Source: Bryobacteraceae bacterium
GTDB lineage: Bacteria; Acidobacteriota; Terriglobia; Bryobacterales; Bryobacteraceae
Reading direction: 5' to 3'
DNA: 64,000 nt
Assembly (NCBI GenBank): GCA_030041495.1
Contig: JASHNT010000095.1
Location: 62,001 to 126,000, forward strand
Both the position numbers and the translations under genes were made by a program. Positions 20,433 through 28,789 of the stretch are shown piece after piece. The notes beneath the pieces are model-generated. The model had not been told where the DNA came from. It saw nothing but the letters and a program-made list of their open reading frames with translations, and did no database searches. Each line of letters opens with the position of its first letter. Position 1 is the first letter of the stretch.

Positions 20433-21943
20433 GCCGCACGGCATCCATCGGCGGATTTCTTGCGCTGCTGATCGTCGCCACCGCGCGCATCGTTGCGACC
20501 TATTCCGTCTTCAATGACACGGTCGATGAATCCTGGCACATCGGCTGCGGCATGGTCTGGCTTTCCGGCCGCGTTTACGATTGCAATCCTGAGCATCCGC
20601 CGCTGGCTCGCGGCATGATGGCGCTGGGGCCGTACCTGGCCGGCGCGCGCGACATCGGCGAAACGCGCGGAGCCGTCGAAGGCCGGGCGGTACTGAACCA
20701 CGGCGGAAATTTCGACCGCATGCTCGCGCTGGCGCGCATGGGCATTCTTCCGTTCTTCTGGTTGGCCGCTCTGGCGGTGTATTTGTGGACGCGGCGCGGG
20801 CTCGGCGAGCCGGCGGCGTTCTTCGCGACCCTCTGCTTCACCATGTTCCCCTCTATTCTGGCCCACGCCGGGCTCGCGACTACCGATATGCCCGCGGTCG
20901 GATCGATCGGCGCGGCGTTCCTGGCCATGCTGGTGTGGCTGGAGTATCCGGGCTTTAAACTGGCCGTGCTGTTCGGCGCGTCGCTCGCACTGGCCGCGCT
21001 GTCGAAATTTACGTCGCTGGCGTTTTTACCAGCAGCCGCACTGTGCTTCCTGATCTGGGTGAGGCCGTCCCTTAAGCGAGCCCTGCCGACCGCTGCTGTC
21101 GTGGCGGCTTGCGCCGCCCTGATGGTCTGGGCCGGCTACCGTTTCCACTTCAACCGCGTGCCCGCGCCGGAGCTATGGCAAGGAATTCGCGACGTCATCT
21201 CGCACAACGACACGGGCCATCCCGGCTATCTGCTGGGGCAGTTTGGAACCCACGGCTGGTGGTATTACTATCCGGTCGCGATGGCCGTGAAGACTCCGCT
21301 TGCCCTGCTGGTGTTGATCGCGGTTGGAATCAGTGCGTGTTGGAAGCGCCGCGTTTTCGCTCCACTTGCCTTCACTCTCGGAATCCTGCTTTTCGCCGCG
21401 ATATTCAGCCACATCAATCTCGGCATTCGCCATATTCTTCCCGCGTACGTCGGATTGTGCGTGGCTGCGGGCGCGGGCGCGGCGTGGATGTGGTCAGCCG
21501 GTCCTGTGCCGCGATTCATCGCTGGCGCATTGCTGCTTTGGCTGACCGTCTCCTCTGCGCGCAGTCATCCGGATTATCTCGCGTACTTCAACGAACTCGC
21601 GGGAAAGCACCCGGAGAACATCCTGGTGGATTCGGATCTCGATTGGGGCCAGGACATGAAGCGGCTTGCCGCGCGCATGAGACAGCTCGATGTCAAGGAT
21701 CTGGCGTTCGATCCCTTCAACGGCGCCTATATCGAAGAGCTGCAAGCCAAGGGACAATTTCCGGCCATTCATCCCCTCGATCCGCAGGCGCCCTCGCACG
21801 GCTGGAACGCTGCCAGCATCACCATGCTCAAACTCTGGCGAATGGGCACGCGCGGCGCGAATCCTCCCGTGGAGTTGTGGACTGATAGAATCCCTCCCAC
21901 CGAGCGAGTCGGCAGGGGAGTGTGGCTATGGTACGTACCGTAG
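20429..21943 (+). CDS. GT-C type membrane glycosyltransferase (PMT/ArnT-like)
   Basis: A 504-residue integral membrane protein with 10 or more hydrophobic segments. Near the N-terminus are FNDTVDESWHIGCG, holding the DE pair seen in the first loop of GT-C enzymes, and CNPEHPPLARGMMALGP, typical of the PMT_2/ArnT-like family that uses polyprenyl-phosphate sugar donors. The periplasmic C-terminal part contains DSDLDWGQDMKRLAARMRQ, a segment shared by acidobacterial members. Acceptor and sugar are unknown. I placed the start at a TTG (20429) that overlaps the VOC stop as TTGA; a TTG at 20396 is a longer alternative that adds no hydrophobic or conserved sequence. Confidence 0.75.
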   Translation: MSRTASIGGFLALLIVATARIVATYSVFNDTVDESWHIGCGMVWLSGRVYDCNPEHPPLARGMMALGPYLAGARDIGETRGAVEGRAVLNHGGNFDRMLALARMGILPFFWLAALAVYLWTRRGLGEPAAFFATLCFTMFPSILAHAGLATTDMPAVGSIGAAFLAMLVWLEYPGFKLAVLFGASLALAALSKFTSLAFLPAAALCFLIWVRPSLKRALPTAAVVAACAALMVWAGYRFHFNRVPAPELWQGIRDVISHNDTGHPGYLLGQFGTHGWWYYYPVAMAVKTPLALLVLIAVGISACWKRRVFAPLAFTLGILLFAAIFSHINLGIRHILPAYVGLCVAAGAGAAWMWSAGPVPRFIAGALLLWLTVSSARSHPDYLAYFNELAGKHPENILVDSDLDWGQDMKRLAARMRQLDVKDLAFDPFNGAYIEELQAKGQFPAIHPLDPQAPSHGWNAASITMLKLWRMGTRGANPPVELWTDRIPPTERVGRGVWLWYVP

Positions 21944-21953
21944 CGGCGCGTGT

Positions 21954-22775
21954 TCAGTTTGCTGTCGGCGTTCTGTCCACCCGGTCGACTACCACAACGT
22001 CGATCGCCAGCTTAGTTTCTTGCAGGTCCAGGCCGAGCTGCTCTCGAAGTGCATCGAGGATGGAGGGTGCCGCGTCGCTTTGGGAGTCCAAGCTCTGGGA
22101 AAAGGCCAGGCCAAAGTCGAAATATCCGGTCAGTCCGGTCCGATCCACAATACGACGGCCCAAAGAGGCGCGAAGGGATCCGGCCAGACCCGAAAGGGTT
22201 GCGGCCTCGCCCCTCATCGTGAAGGCGCCATCCGCCCCGGTGATTATAAGGCTCGACTGACGCGGCGATACCCGCATTCCCGGCGGCACCTCGCTTGAGG
22301 CATGCGCCGCGATATCTTCGGCGCTCGAGGGCGTCAGCTTTGGCTTGCGCTTGTAGATGACGAGATTGTAGGCCGGGAAATCCTTGGTCTCGTGGTGGGC
22401 TACCAAATGGAAGCGCTCGCCGAGGAGATTCCGGAGCATCTGCCGAGACCGCTCCGGAGTCGTGCCCGGCGGGACCTTCGCGGAGATGTCATAGCGTGCG
22501 GAGCGGAGCCAGTCCGGAGCGGAAAGCTGGTCGAACCTGATTCCGTAAGCGTAAATGAAAATCCCTAGCAGCGTGGAATTTGTCCAAGTCATCCGTCCGG
22601 GGTCGGACGTTCCAGGGCCGCCTTTCATCCCGTCGAACCTGATTCCAGGAGCTGCCCGGCGCACCGACGCGACTTCGAATTGCAATCGATCCGCCTGCGT
22701 GGCTTGCCCGAGGGCGGAATGGGATGCCAAGACGAGAGCGCTGCAAAGACAGAAAAACGCGCTCGCGCGTCGCAT
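21954..22775 (-). CDS. TIGR03435 family exported protein (intact)
   Basis: A 273-residue soil-associated protein of family TIGR03435, strongly expanded in Solibacter-type Acidobacteria and of unknown function. Signal peptide MRRASAFFCLCSALVLASHS, then the family landmarks in order: LQFEVASVRRA, LLGIFIYAYGI, GPxWL-like SAPDWLRSARYDISAKVP, LRNLLGERFHLVAHHETKDFPAYNLV, the GRRIVDRTGLTGYFDF block and the C-terminal LDVVVVDRVDRTP-like end (AIDVVVVDRVDRTPTAN). Start at the ATG at 22775, supported by AAGGAGG 8 bases upstream. A broken relative lies at 59613-60280. Confidence 0.85.
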   Translation of the reverse strand: MRRASAFFCLCSALVLASHSALGQATQADRLQFEVASVRRAAPGIRFDGMKGGPGTSDPGRMTWTNSTLLGIFIYAYGIRFDQLSAPDWLRSARYDISAKVPPGTTPERSRQMLRNLLGERFHLVAHHETKDFPAYNLVIYKRKPKLTPSSAEDIAAHASSEVPPGMRVSPRQSSLIITGADGAFTMRGEAATLSGLAGSLRASLGRRIVDRTGLTGYFDFGLAFSQSLDSQSDAAPSILDALREQLGLDLQETKLAIDVVVVDRVDRTPTAN

Positions 22776-22783
22776 GTGCCGAG

Positions 22784-22840
22784 CCTCCTTGCCCTTGTTG
22801 GAGCGGAATACGGCTGCTTTCTTTTCCTGACGAGATTCTA
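22784..22840 (-). promoter_or_regulatory. Extended -10 and strong Shine-Dalgarno of the TIGR03435 gene
   Basis: Minus strand: TGA-TAGAAT at 22840-22835 and AAGGAGG at 22790-22784, 8 bases before the ATG. The leader would be about 50 bases. This contrasts with the many leaderless-looking genes nearby. Confidence 0.55.
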
Positions 22841-22878
22841 TCAATCCGGGACCTCAATGCTACTGGGCGGGTAAGGCC

Positions 22879-22906
22879 GACCGGAATCATCTGAATCCTG
22901 CCGGTC
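22879..22906. repeat. Inverted repeat GACCGG / CCGGTC upstream of fliM
   Basis: Six-base perfect arms separated by 16 bases, in the 154-base gap between the TIGR03435 start and fliM. No T-run follows. Possible operator or mere chance. Confidence 0.25.
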
Positions 22907-22929
22907 GCGCCGTCTGCCGATGGAAGGGC

Positions 22930-23892
22930 ATGGCAGGCGACCGCGTTCTCAGTCAAGAAGAAATCGACAGCGTATTTAAGAAGATGCGCGAAGCTTCGGC
23001 GGATACGCCGGGGCAGAAGGCGCAACCCTACGATTTCCGGCGGCCGGACCGCATCGCCAAGGATCAGCTCCGCGCCATCCACCTCCTGCACGAAAACTTC
23101 GCGCGCAGCCTGGCGGCCAGCCTGTCCGCGTATCTGCGAGCCTACGTCGCCGTGAACCTGATCAGTGTGGAGCAGCTCTCCTTCCTGGAATTCACGCAGT
23201 GCCTCCCTTCGCCCACCAGCATGATCGCGCTGGGAATGAAGCCCTACGACGGCAACGCAGTGCTGGAGATCAATCCGACCCTGGTGTTTCCGATTCTCGA
23301 AATGCTTTTGGGCGGTTCGGGAAAGATGGCGATCCGGATGACGCGCGAGGTTACTGAAATCGAGCAGAGCATCCTGGACGGACTGCTGCGCATCGTTCTG
23401 CATGATTTGCGCTCCGCGTGGCAGGCCGTCACTGCGCTCGAGTTCTCGATCGAAAGCCATGAAACCGAGCCGCAACTGCTGCAGATCCTTGCGCCGAACG
23501 AGGCCGTGGTGGCCATCAGCCTGGAGGTGCGCATCGGCGACACGGCGGGGATGATGAATATCGGCATCCCGTCCATCATCGTCAAGATGCTGCGGCAGAA
23601 GTTCGACCAGCAGTGGAGCGTGCGCAAGACCAAGGCCACCGAGGAGGAACATTCGCGCGTGCTGCGGCTGATCCGCCCGGCTCTGATTCACCTCGACGCC
23701 CGGCTCCAGGGCCCTACCCTCAGCGTCTCCACATTGCTGGATTTGCGCGAAGGCGATGTGCTGGAGTTCGATTATCCGGTGAGCCGGCCGGTGGACGTGA
23801 CGGTCAACGGCAAGCTGAAATATCGCGGCGAAGTGGTTACCAGCGGTCGCAAGCGCGCCTTCGAAGTGCACGAGTTCATCACCGAGCCTTAG
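22930..23892 (+). CDS. fliM: Flagellar motor switch protein FliM
   Basis: 320 residues, full length. FliM forms the middle of the C-ring, binds CheY-P and connects to FliG and FliN. The N-terminal CheY-binding motif is clear (LSQEEIDSVFKKM), followed by YDFRRPDRIAKDQLRAIHLLHENFARSLAASL, the CheC-like middle domain with the MLLGGSG loop, and the C-terminal SpoA (FliMN_C) domain (LDLREGDVLEFDYPVSRPVDVTVNG). No other flagellar or chemotaxis gene lies in this window, so this is a solitary fliM. Its TAG stop shares TTAG with the convergent ndh gene. GGAAGGGC precedes the ATG as a possible, very close ribosome site. Confidence 0.93.
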   Translation: MAGDRVLSQEEIDSVFKKMREASADTPGQKAQPYDFRRPDRIAKDQLRAIHLLHENFARSLAASLSAYLRAYVAVNLISVEQLSFLEFTQCLPSPTSMIALGMKPYDGNAVLEINPTLVFPILEMLLGGSGKMAIRMTREVTEIEQSILDGLLRIVLHDLRSAWQAVTALEFSIESHETEPQLLQILAPNEAVVAISLEVRIGDTAGMMNIGIPSIIVKMLRQKFDQQWSVRKTKATEEEHSRVLRLIRPALIHLDARLQGPTLSVSTLLDLREGDVLEFDYPVSRPVDVTVNGKLKYRGEVVTSGRKRAFEVHEFITEP

Positions 23893-25193
23893 CCGGATCC
23901 ACCAGCGCGATCGCCGGGATCGTTCGCCCCCATGGAAATGATGCGCGCGCCGCGGTCGAACGTCAGATACTGGAATCCCCAGCGGATGAACACCAACACC
24001 CGGTTGCGGAACTGCGCCAAATACGTCAAGTGCACGGTCAGCCACAGCAGCCAGGCCGGCCAACCGTGGACCCGCAGGAATCCGAAATCCGCGACACCGG
24101 AGGCGCGGCCGATCACCGCGAGATTGCCTTTGTTGAGATAGCGGAACGCGGCGCCTCCGCGCCCTTTAATCCTCGATGCGATGACCGCCGCGGCGAAACG
24201 CCCCTGCTGCATCGCCACCGGAGCGACCCCCGGCAGCGGCTTGCCCTTCCACTCCAGATTCGCCGCATCACCGATCACGAAAACTTCCGGATGGCCGGGC
24301 ACGGTCAAATCCGGATTCACCAGGATCCGGCCCAGGCGGTCCTGCTGCGCTCCGGTAGCTTTCGCCACAATGCCTGTGAATTCCGATACGGTGATGCCTG
24401 CGGCCCAGACTACGGTTCGCGTAGCGATTCGCTCGCCGCCCTGCATCGTTTGAATCGTCACTCCCTCACGATCGACCTCGGTGACGCGGACACCAGTGCG
24501 CGGGCGCACGCCCAAATGAACCAAGGACCGCTCGGCGGCCGACGAGAGCTGCTCGGGAAACGGCGGCAAGACGCGATCCGCGCCATCCAGCAGCAAAATC
24601 CGCGCTTCATCGGTGTGGATGGAGCGGAAGTCTCCCCGCAGCGTGTCGCGCGCGATTTCCGCCAGAGCTCCGGCGAGCTCCACTCCGGTCGCACCCGCGC
24701 CCACGATCACGAAGGTCAACCAGGCGCGGCGCAACTCCGGGTCAGGCTCGCGCTCCGCGGCTTCGAAAGCATAAAGTAGGCGGCTCCGGATGTGCGTGGC
24801 ATCTTCAATCGACTTTAGTCCGGGCGCGTCGGCTTGCCAGGCGTCGTGGCCGAAGTAGTGATTGCGGGCTCCCGTGGCGACGATCAGAGAATCGTAGGGC
24901 ACGGCGCCATCGGCCAGAATCAGCCTTCGCCCGGCGGCGTCCAGCTCCACCGCTTCGCCCAGTAGCACGCGCGTGTTTTTTTGATCGCGCAGGAGGGACC
25001 GCAGGGGCGCGGCGATCTCGCCAGGAGAAAGCGAGCCTGTGGCGACCTGGTACAACAGCGGTTGGAATAAGTGGAAGTTCCGCCGGTCAACCAGCGTAAC
25101 TTCGACAGGGGTATGGCGCAAGGCTTTGGCCGCGTATAGCCCTCCGAATCCTCCACCGGCGATGACCACGCGGCGCACACAACATTTTCGCAT
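23889..25193 (-). CDS. ndh: Type II NADH dehydrogenase (NDH-2)
   Basis: A 434-residue membrane-associated flavoprotein that oxidises NADH and reduces quinone without proton pumping. Two Rossmann motifs are present: FAD-binding VVIAGGGFGGLYAAKAL at the N-terminus and NADH-binding VIVGAGATGVELAGALAE near residue 165. The second FAD motif VFVIGDAANLEWKGKPLPG is near residue 305, followed by the quinone-site region VAPVAMQQGRFAA. The C-terminal hydrophobic/amphipathic stretch (WPAWLLWLTVHLTYLAQF) anchors it to the membrane. It could pass electrons to the cytochrome bd oxidase encoded 3 kb away. No clear ribosome site precedes the ATG at 25193. Confidence 0.9.
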   Translation of the reverse strand: MRKCCVRRVVIAGGGFGGLYAAKALRHTPVEVTLVDRRNFHLFQPLLYQVATGSLSPGEIAAPLRSLLRDQKNTRVLLGEAVELDAAGRRLILADGAVPYDSLIVATGARNHYFGHDAWQADAPGLKSIEDATHIRSRLLYAFEAAEREPDPELRRAWLTFVIVGAGATGVELAGALAEIARDTLRGDFRSIHTDEARILLLDGADRVLPPFPEQLSSAAERSLVHLGVRPRTGVRVTEVDREGVTIQTMQGGERIATRTVVWAAGITVSEFTGIVAKATGAQQDRLGRILVNPDLTVPGHPEVFVIGDAANLEWKGKPLPGVAPVAMQQGRFAAAVIASRIKGRGGAAFRYLNKGNLAVIGRASGVADFGFLRVHGWPAWLLWLTVHLTYLAQFRNRVLVFIRWGFQYLTFDRGARIISMGANDPGDRAGGSG

Positions 25194-25218
25194 GCGACCG
25201 GATCGCGCACTCCTGAGC

Positions 25219-25224
25219 TATACT
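25219..25224 (+). promoter_or_regulatory. -10 TATACT, 10 nt before the ATG at 25235
   Basis: TATACT (5 of 6 to consensus) followed by CGACATCGTC and ATG; no Shine-Dalgarno. Confidence 0.5.
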
Positions 25225-25234
25225 CGACATCGTC

Positions 25235-26050
25235 ATGCGCTGGGCATTTTTGCTGCTCTTGCCGATAGCCGCGGGGCAGGACCTGGGCTATACCGACACA
25301 CCGATGCTCCCCAATTTGCCGTACCACGTGCATGACCCCGCGCGTCCGCATCCGGCGGTTGTAACTCCTTCGGCGCAGCCAGGCGGGGCCCCCTCCGACG
25401 CGATCGTGTTGTTCGACGGGCACGATCTTTCTCACAACAATCTTTCCGAATGGACCTCGGCAAGATTGGGTACCGGCGATTTCACGGCGAGCGCGAATCC
25501 CGCGCGTTGGAAAGTCGGCGATGGCTACTTCGAAGTCGTGCCGCGGACGGGCGATATCGCCACCAGGGAGAAGTTCGGCGACGTGCAGTTGCACATCGAA
25601 TGGGCCGCTCCGGCGGAGGTTCGCGGCAGCAGCCAGGAGCGCGGCAACAGCGGCATTTTTTTACAGGGCCGCTACGAGGTGCAGGTCCTGGACTCGTATC
25701 AAAATCCCACCTACGCCGATGGCCAGGCCGGCGCGATCTACGGCCAGTGGCCGCCGCTGGCGAATCCGGTGCGCAAGCCGGGCGAATGGCAGTCCTACGA
25801 CATCGTCTTCGAAGCGCCGCATTTTGACGGGGCGAGATTGACCAAGCCCGCTTACCTCACTGTGTTTCTGAATGGCGTGCTGCTGCACAATCGCCAGGAG
25901 GTGATGGGTCCGACGGTGCATCGCGCGCTCGCCAAGTACGTGCCGCAGCCGGCCGAAGATTCTCTGGTGCTTCAGGATCATGGCAATCCGGTGCGCTACC
26001 GCAACATCTGGGCCCGCCGCCTGCACCCCTACGATAGCGGCGAAAAATAG
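25235..26050 (+). CDS. DUF1080 (3-keto-disaccharide hydrolase-like) exported protein
   Basis: A 271-residue exported protein. After a short signal peptide (MRWAFLLLLPIAAGQ) and linker comes a LamG-like jelly-roll of the DUF1080 family: IVLFDGHDLSHNNLSEW at the start, GDVQLHIEWAAP, GNSGIFLQGRYEVQVLDSY in the middle and LQDHGNPVRYRNIWARRL at the end. All of these are family hallmarks. Characterised relatives hydrolyse 3-keto-glycosides, so a role in extracellular sugar breakdown is plausible but inferred. It is the first gene of a likely three-gene unit with the small exported protein and the GNAT enzyme. Confidence 0.82.
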   Translation: MRWAFLLLLPIAAGQDLGYTDTPMLPNLPYHVHDPARPHPAVVTPSAQPGGAPSDAIVLFDGHDLSHNNLSEWTSARLGTGDFTASANPARWKVGDGYFEVVPRTGDIATREKFGDVQLHIEWAAPAEVRGSSQERGNSGIFLQGRYEVQVLDSYQNPTYADGQAGAIYGQWPPLANPVRKPGEWQSYDIVFEAPHFDGARLTKPAYLTVFLNGVLLHNRQEVMGPTVHRALAKYVPQPAEDSLVLQDHGNPVRYRNIWARRLHPYDSGEK

Positions 26051-26075
26051 CGCAGTTGTGATACGTTTGACGTAG

Positions 26076-26645
26076 ATGAAGCATCGCTTTCTGGGCGCGT
26101 TGGCGCTGGCCCCCCTGCTTGGGACGCAACTCGCCGCACAACGCGGTCCGGGCGTGCAGCAGCCTCCCTTCAAGAACGAACTGCTGGATAATCTGGCCGG
26201 CCTGTGGAGTTTCAGTGCCGCTCCGGGCAGTCCTCCGGTCCGCGGAGGGGCGGATGCGGTGTGGGAACTGGGGCACCAGTGGTTGCGGCTGCACCAGAAA
26301 GAAGTGGACGGGCCGGAATCGGTGACCTACATCGGCTTTGACAATTATGACCGCCGCCTGGTGGCGATTCGCGTGGACAGCATCAGCGGCGCCCGCGGCG
26401 CGGAGACTAACGGCTACGGACTCCAGGACGGCAACAAAATCGTGTTTACGTTCGACTACGCCATCACCCAAATCCGCCAGACGTATACCTGGGATCCGCA
26501 AGCGAAGACCTGGCAGTTTCTGGTGGAGAGCAAGCCCCGGCGAGGCGCCACCTGGAATACGATCTCGCTTCTTACTTTGCATCGGGTCAACGTGCCGGGC
26601 CGTCCACCTCGCGCTCCTGCGCCGGCGTCGCCGCCTCAGCCGTGA
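26076..26645 (+). CDS. Small exported protein of unknown function
   Basis: A 189-residue protein with signal peptide MKHRFLGALALAPLLGTQLAAQ. The body is a single beta-rich domain with LAGLWSFSAAPGSPP, LGHQWLRLHQKEV, GFDNYDRRLVAIRVDS and IRQTYTWDPQAKTWQF, a pattern reminiscent of the DUF1579/lipocalin-like proteins that begin with a LxGxW strand. The C-terminal tail is Pro/Ala-rich. The gene lies 25 bases after the DUF1080 gene and overlaps the GNAT gene by GTGA. A weak -10-like TACGTT (26062-26067) is 8 bases before the ATG. Confidence 0.6.
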   Translation: MKHRFLGALALAPLLGTQLAAQRGPGVQQPPFKNELLDNLAGLWSFSAAPGSPPVRGGADAVWELGHQWLRLHQKEVDGPESVTYIGFDNYDRRLVAIRVDSISGARGAETNGYGLQDGNKIVFTFDYAITQIRQTYTWDPQAKTWQFLVESKPRRGATWNTISLLTLHRVNVPGRPPRAPAPASPPQP

Positions 26646-27154
26646 CCGGCTCTCCAGCGCCGACGCTCGAAATCCGCAAAGCCCTTGGGGCCGACGTTCC
26701 CCTGATCGCCGATTTCATTCGCAAGCTGGCCGAGTATGAACGGATGTCCCACAAAGTCGTCTTTACCGAAGAGCATCTGCGCGACGCTTTGTTCGGACCG
26801 CGGCCGTTGATCGAAACATTTCTCGCGCATTATGGCGGCGAGCCGGCCGGCTTCGCTCTCTACTTCGAAGTTTATTCCACGTTCCGCGGCCGCCGCGGCA
26901 TCCATCTCGAAGATCTTTTCGTCAAGCCGCGCTATCGCGGTAAAGCGATCGGAGCCAGTCTGTTGGCCGCCGTCGCAAAGGAGGCGCACCAGCGTGGCAG
27001 TTGGCTGCAATGGCTGGTGCTCGATTGGAATCAGCCGGCCATCGAGTTCTACAGGCGCCTGGGCGCGGAACGCGTCGACGGCTGGGACTCCTACCGTTTG
27101 GATGGCGAGGCACTGCAACGCTTAGCATCGCGTTGGACGGTGCAGTGCTACTGA
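26642..27154 (+). CDS. GNAT acetyltransferase, diamine/spermidine acetyltransferase-like
   Basis: A 170-residue acetyl-CoA-dependent N-acetyltransferase. The fold is recognised from IRKALGADVPLIADFIRKLAEYE at the N-terminus, IHLEDLFVKPRYRGKAIGASLL (acetyl-CoA-binding R/Q-x-x-G-x-G/A loop, here RGKAIG) and LQWLVLDWNQPAIEFYRRLGA at the C-terminus. That pattern, especially LEDLFVxPxYRGxGxG, is typical of the SSAT/thialysine acetyltransferase branch, so a polyamine or diamine substrate is plausible. Start is a GTG at 26642 overlapping the previous stop (GTGA). It converges with the next GNAT gene, overlapping it by 7 bases. Confidence 0.8.
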   Translation: MTGSPAPTLEIRKALGADVPLIADFIRKLAEYERMSHKVVFTEEHLRDALFGPRPLIETFLAHYGGEPAGFALYFEVYSTFRGRRGIHLEDLFVKPRYRGKAIGASLLAAVAKEAHQRGSWLQWLVLDWNQPAIEFYRRLGAERVDGWDSYRLDGEALQRLASRWTVQCY

Positions 27155-27741
27155 GCCCGGCCACCCAGCCTTGCCGCCGCCTCAAACAACGCCGGAACCT
27201 GGTGGGCGAATACGTACCGGATGTGGAATTGGCCAGGCCCCGCGACTCCGTCCGGGTGTTCGACGTACTGCGTCTCGGCGATCGCCACGTATTTGTCGAG
27301 CATGCGGTTCACACCGAGGTTTCTGGTCCGCGTTTGATGAATCAGGCGAGTGATCGGGGCAAGATCGAAATACATTTTGATCCGGTGCGGGTACAGGGCC
27401 GAGGAGAGACCCGCGGCGCGAAAGCCCGGTTCGATGATGTGCCAATGCGAGTAATTGGTTTCGGGAGCGTAGCGGTTCAGGAGGGTGTAGCCCGCGAGGC
27501 TGCCCTCCACGGCGATAGCGCACGCTAGCGTGGGTTGATCGGGCGCGCCAGTCCGGATCGCGCGAACGAAGCGCTGGCGGGTCTCCTCGCGAGTTCCAAG
27601 CAGAACCGGGTCGATGCCGAGGAAGGCAAGATCGGCGCCGCCATCGTGCCAATAACCTACGATGCGCTCAACATCGTCCGGTATAATGTCGCGCAGCGTG
27701 GCGACACCGATGGGCGTCCGCGCGCTCGCGTGGGTGGTCAT
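27148..27741 (-). CDS. GNAT-like N-acetyltransferase
   Basis: A 197-residue protein with a GNAT-like core: ATLRDIIPDDVERIVGYWHD at the N-terminus, LACAIAVEGSLAGYTLLNRY (the beta4 hairpin), HWHIIEPGFRAAGLSSALYP (acetyl-CoA loop position) and RTRNLGVNRMLDKY near the C-terminus. The classic RxxGxG loop is degenerate (FRAAGLSSAL), and I cannot name a substrate. The gene is alone on its strand next to cydB, with a 7-base tail overlap with the other GNAT gene. GATACT lies 7 bases before the ATG. Confidence 0.55.
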   Translation of the reverse strand: MTTHASARTPIGVATLRDIIPDDVERIVGYWHDGGADLAFLGIDPVLLGTREETRQRFVRAIRTGAPDQPTLACAIAVEGSLAGYTLLNRYAPETNYSHWHIIEPGFRAAGLSSALYPHRIKMYFDLAPITRLIHQTRTRNLGVNRMLDKYVAIAETQYVEHPDGVAGPGQFHIRYVFAHQVPALFEAAARLGGRAQ

Positions 27742-27748
27742 GCACTCC

Positions 27749-27754
27749 AGTATC
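27749..27754 (-). promoter_or_regulatory. -10-like GATACT, 7 nt before the ATG at 27741
   Basis: Minus strand GATACT-GGAGTGC-ATG. GGAG in the spacer ends three bases before the ATG, closer than a typical Shine-Dalgarno. Confidence 0.35.
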
Positions 27755-27759
27755 GTCCG

Positions 27760-28788
27760 TCACGCGCTGACTTTGCCCGCGAACTTGCGATACACCACGA
27801 TGGAATACACGGCGACGAGAAGCATTCCGGGAATCCACCACCCCAGAGCGACTTTGAGTCCGTAGTCCGCAGTGGCAGCGTTGTAGATGGTGAGGCCCAT
27901 GGCAGGCGTGGGCTCAGACGGGAGCACGTAGGGGAACACGCCGAAGGCCGCGCTGGTCAGCATGCCGGCCAGATACGCGCAGGAACTCAGGAACGCAACC
28001 AGCTCCGCGCGCTGCCGCATGCCGGCGAATCCGGCGATCGCGAGAAGAGGAAAAATCGCGCCCCAGGGATAGGCCCGGAAATTTGCCGGAATCTGCGGCT
28101 GGAGATAGAAGCTCGCGGCGGTTGCGCCGAGGGTCAACAGGCCTAGCAGAGGCCAGATTCCGCGCGCGGCCGCGCCGGCGCGAACGCTCAGTTCGCCGGA
28201 AGTCTTGTAGCGCACCCACAGAGATCCGTGCTCAACGAGCGCGGCCAGCGCGAGCACGCCGATCAGGATCGTGTACCAATCCAGAACCCCCGGCCGCGAC
28301 CCAGGGGCGTGGGTGGGAAGGAAATCGGTCCATAGCGGCAGAAAAAAATAGCCAGAGGCGTCGAGCGGCACTCCGCGCACCACGTTGCCAAGCGCGGCTC
28401 CGAAGAATACGGCCAGCAGCGCGCTGGATACGCAGAATCCGCCGTCCCACAGAGGAGCCCATACCGGCGAATCGATGCGATTACGGAACTCGATGGAAAT
28501 GGCGCGCAGGATCAGCAGCCACAGCACGATCATCAGCGGCAAATAGAATCCGCTAAAGCTGGCGGCATACACGCTGGGGAAGGCCATGAATAGAGTTCCT
28601 CCGCCGGCCAGCAGCCAGACCTCGTTGCCGTCCCACACTGGGCCGACGGTGCGCAGCACCAGCTTGCGCTCCGCCGCGTTGCGCGCGACGAACAGGTGAA
28701 TCGCGCCCGCGCCCAGGTCGAATCCGTCCAGCACCACGTATCCGGCGATCATAATCGCGGCCAAGCAGAACCACAGGATCTGGAGCAT
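27760..28788 (-). CDS. cydB: Cytochrome bd ubiquinol oxidase subunit II
   Basis: A 342-residue inner-membrane subunit of the bd-type oxygen reductase. The N-terminal VVLDGFDLGAGAIHLFV and VGPVWDGNEVWLLAGGGTLFMAFP are CydB signatures, and about nine hydrophobic helices follow. It pairs with CydA to oxidise quinol and reduce O2 to water. I chose the ATG at 28788, one base after the cydA stop, with GGAG 7 bases upstream, rather than the longer frame from 28815 that overlaps cydA. No cydX-like small ORF was recognised downstream. Confidence 0.93.
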   Translation of the reverse strand: MLQILWFCLAAIMIAGYVVLDGFDLGAGAIHLFVARNAAERKLVLRTVGPVWDGNEVWLLAGGGTLFMAFPSVYAASFSGFYLPLMIVLWLLILRAISIEFRNRIDSPVWAPLWDGGFCVSSALLAVFFGAALGNVVRGVPLDASGYFFLPLWTDFLPTHAPGSRPGVLDWYTILIGVLALAALVEHGSLWVRYKTSGELSVRAGAAARGIWPLLGLLTLGATAASFYLQPQIPANFRAYPWGAIFPLLAIAGFAGMRQRAELVAFLSSCAYLAGMLTSAAFGVFPYVLPSEPTPAMGLTIYNAATADYGLKVALGWWIPGMLLVAVYSIVVYRKFAGKVSA

Positions 28789-28789
28789 G

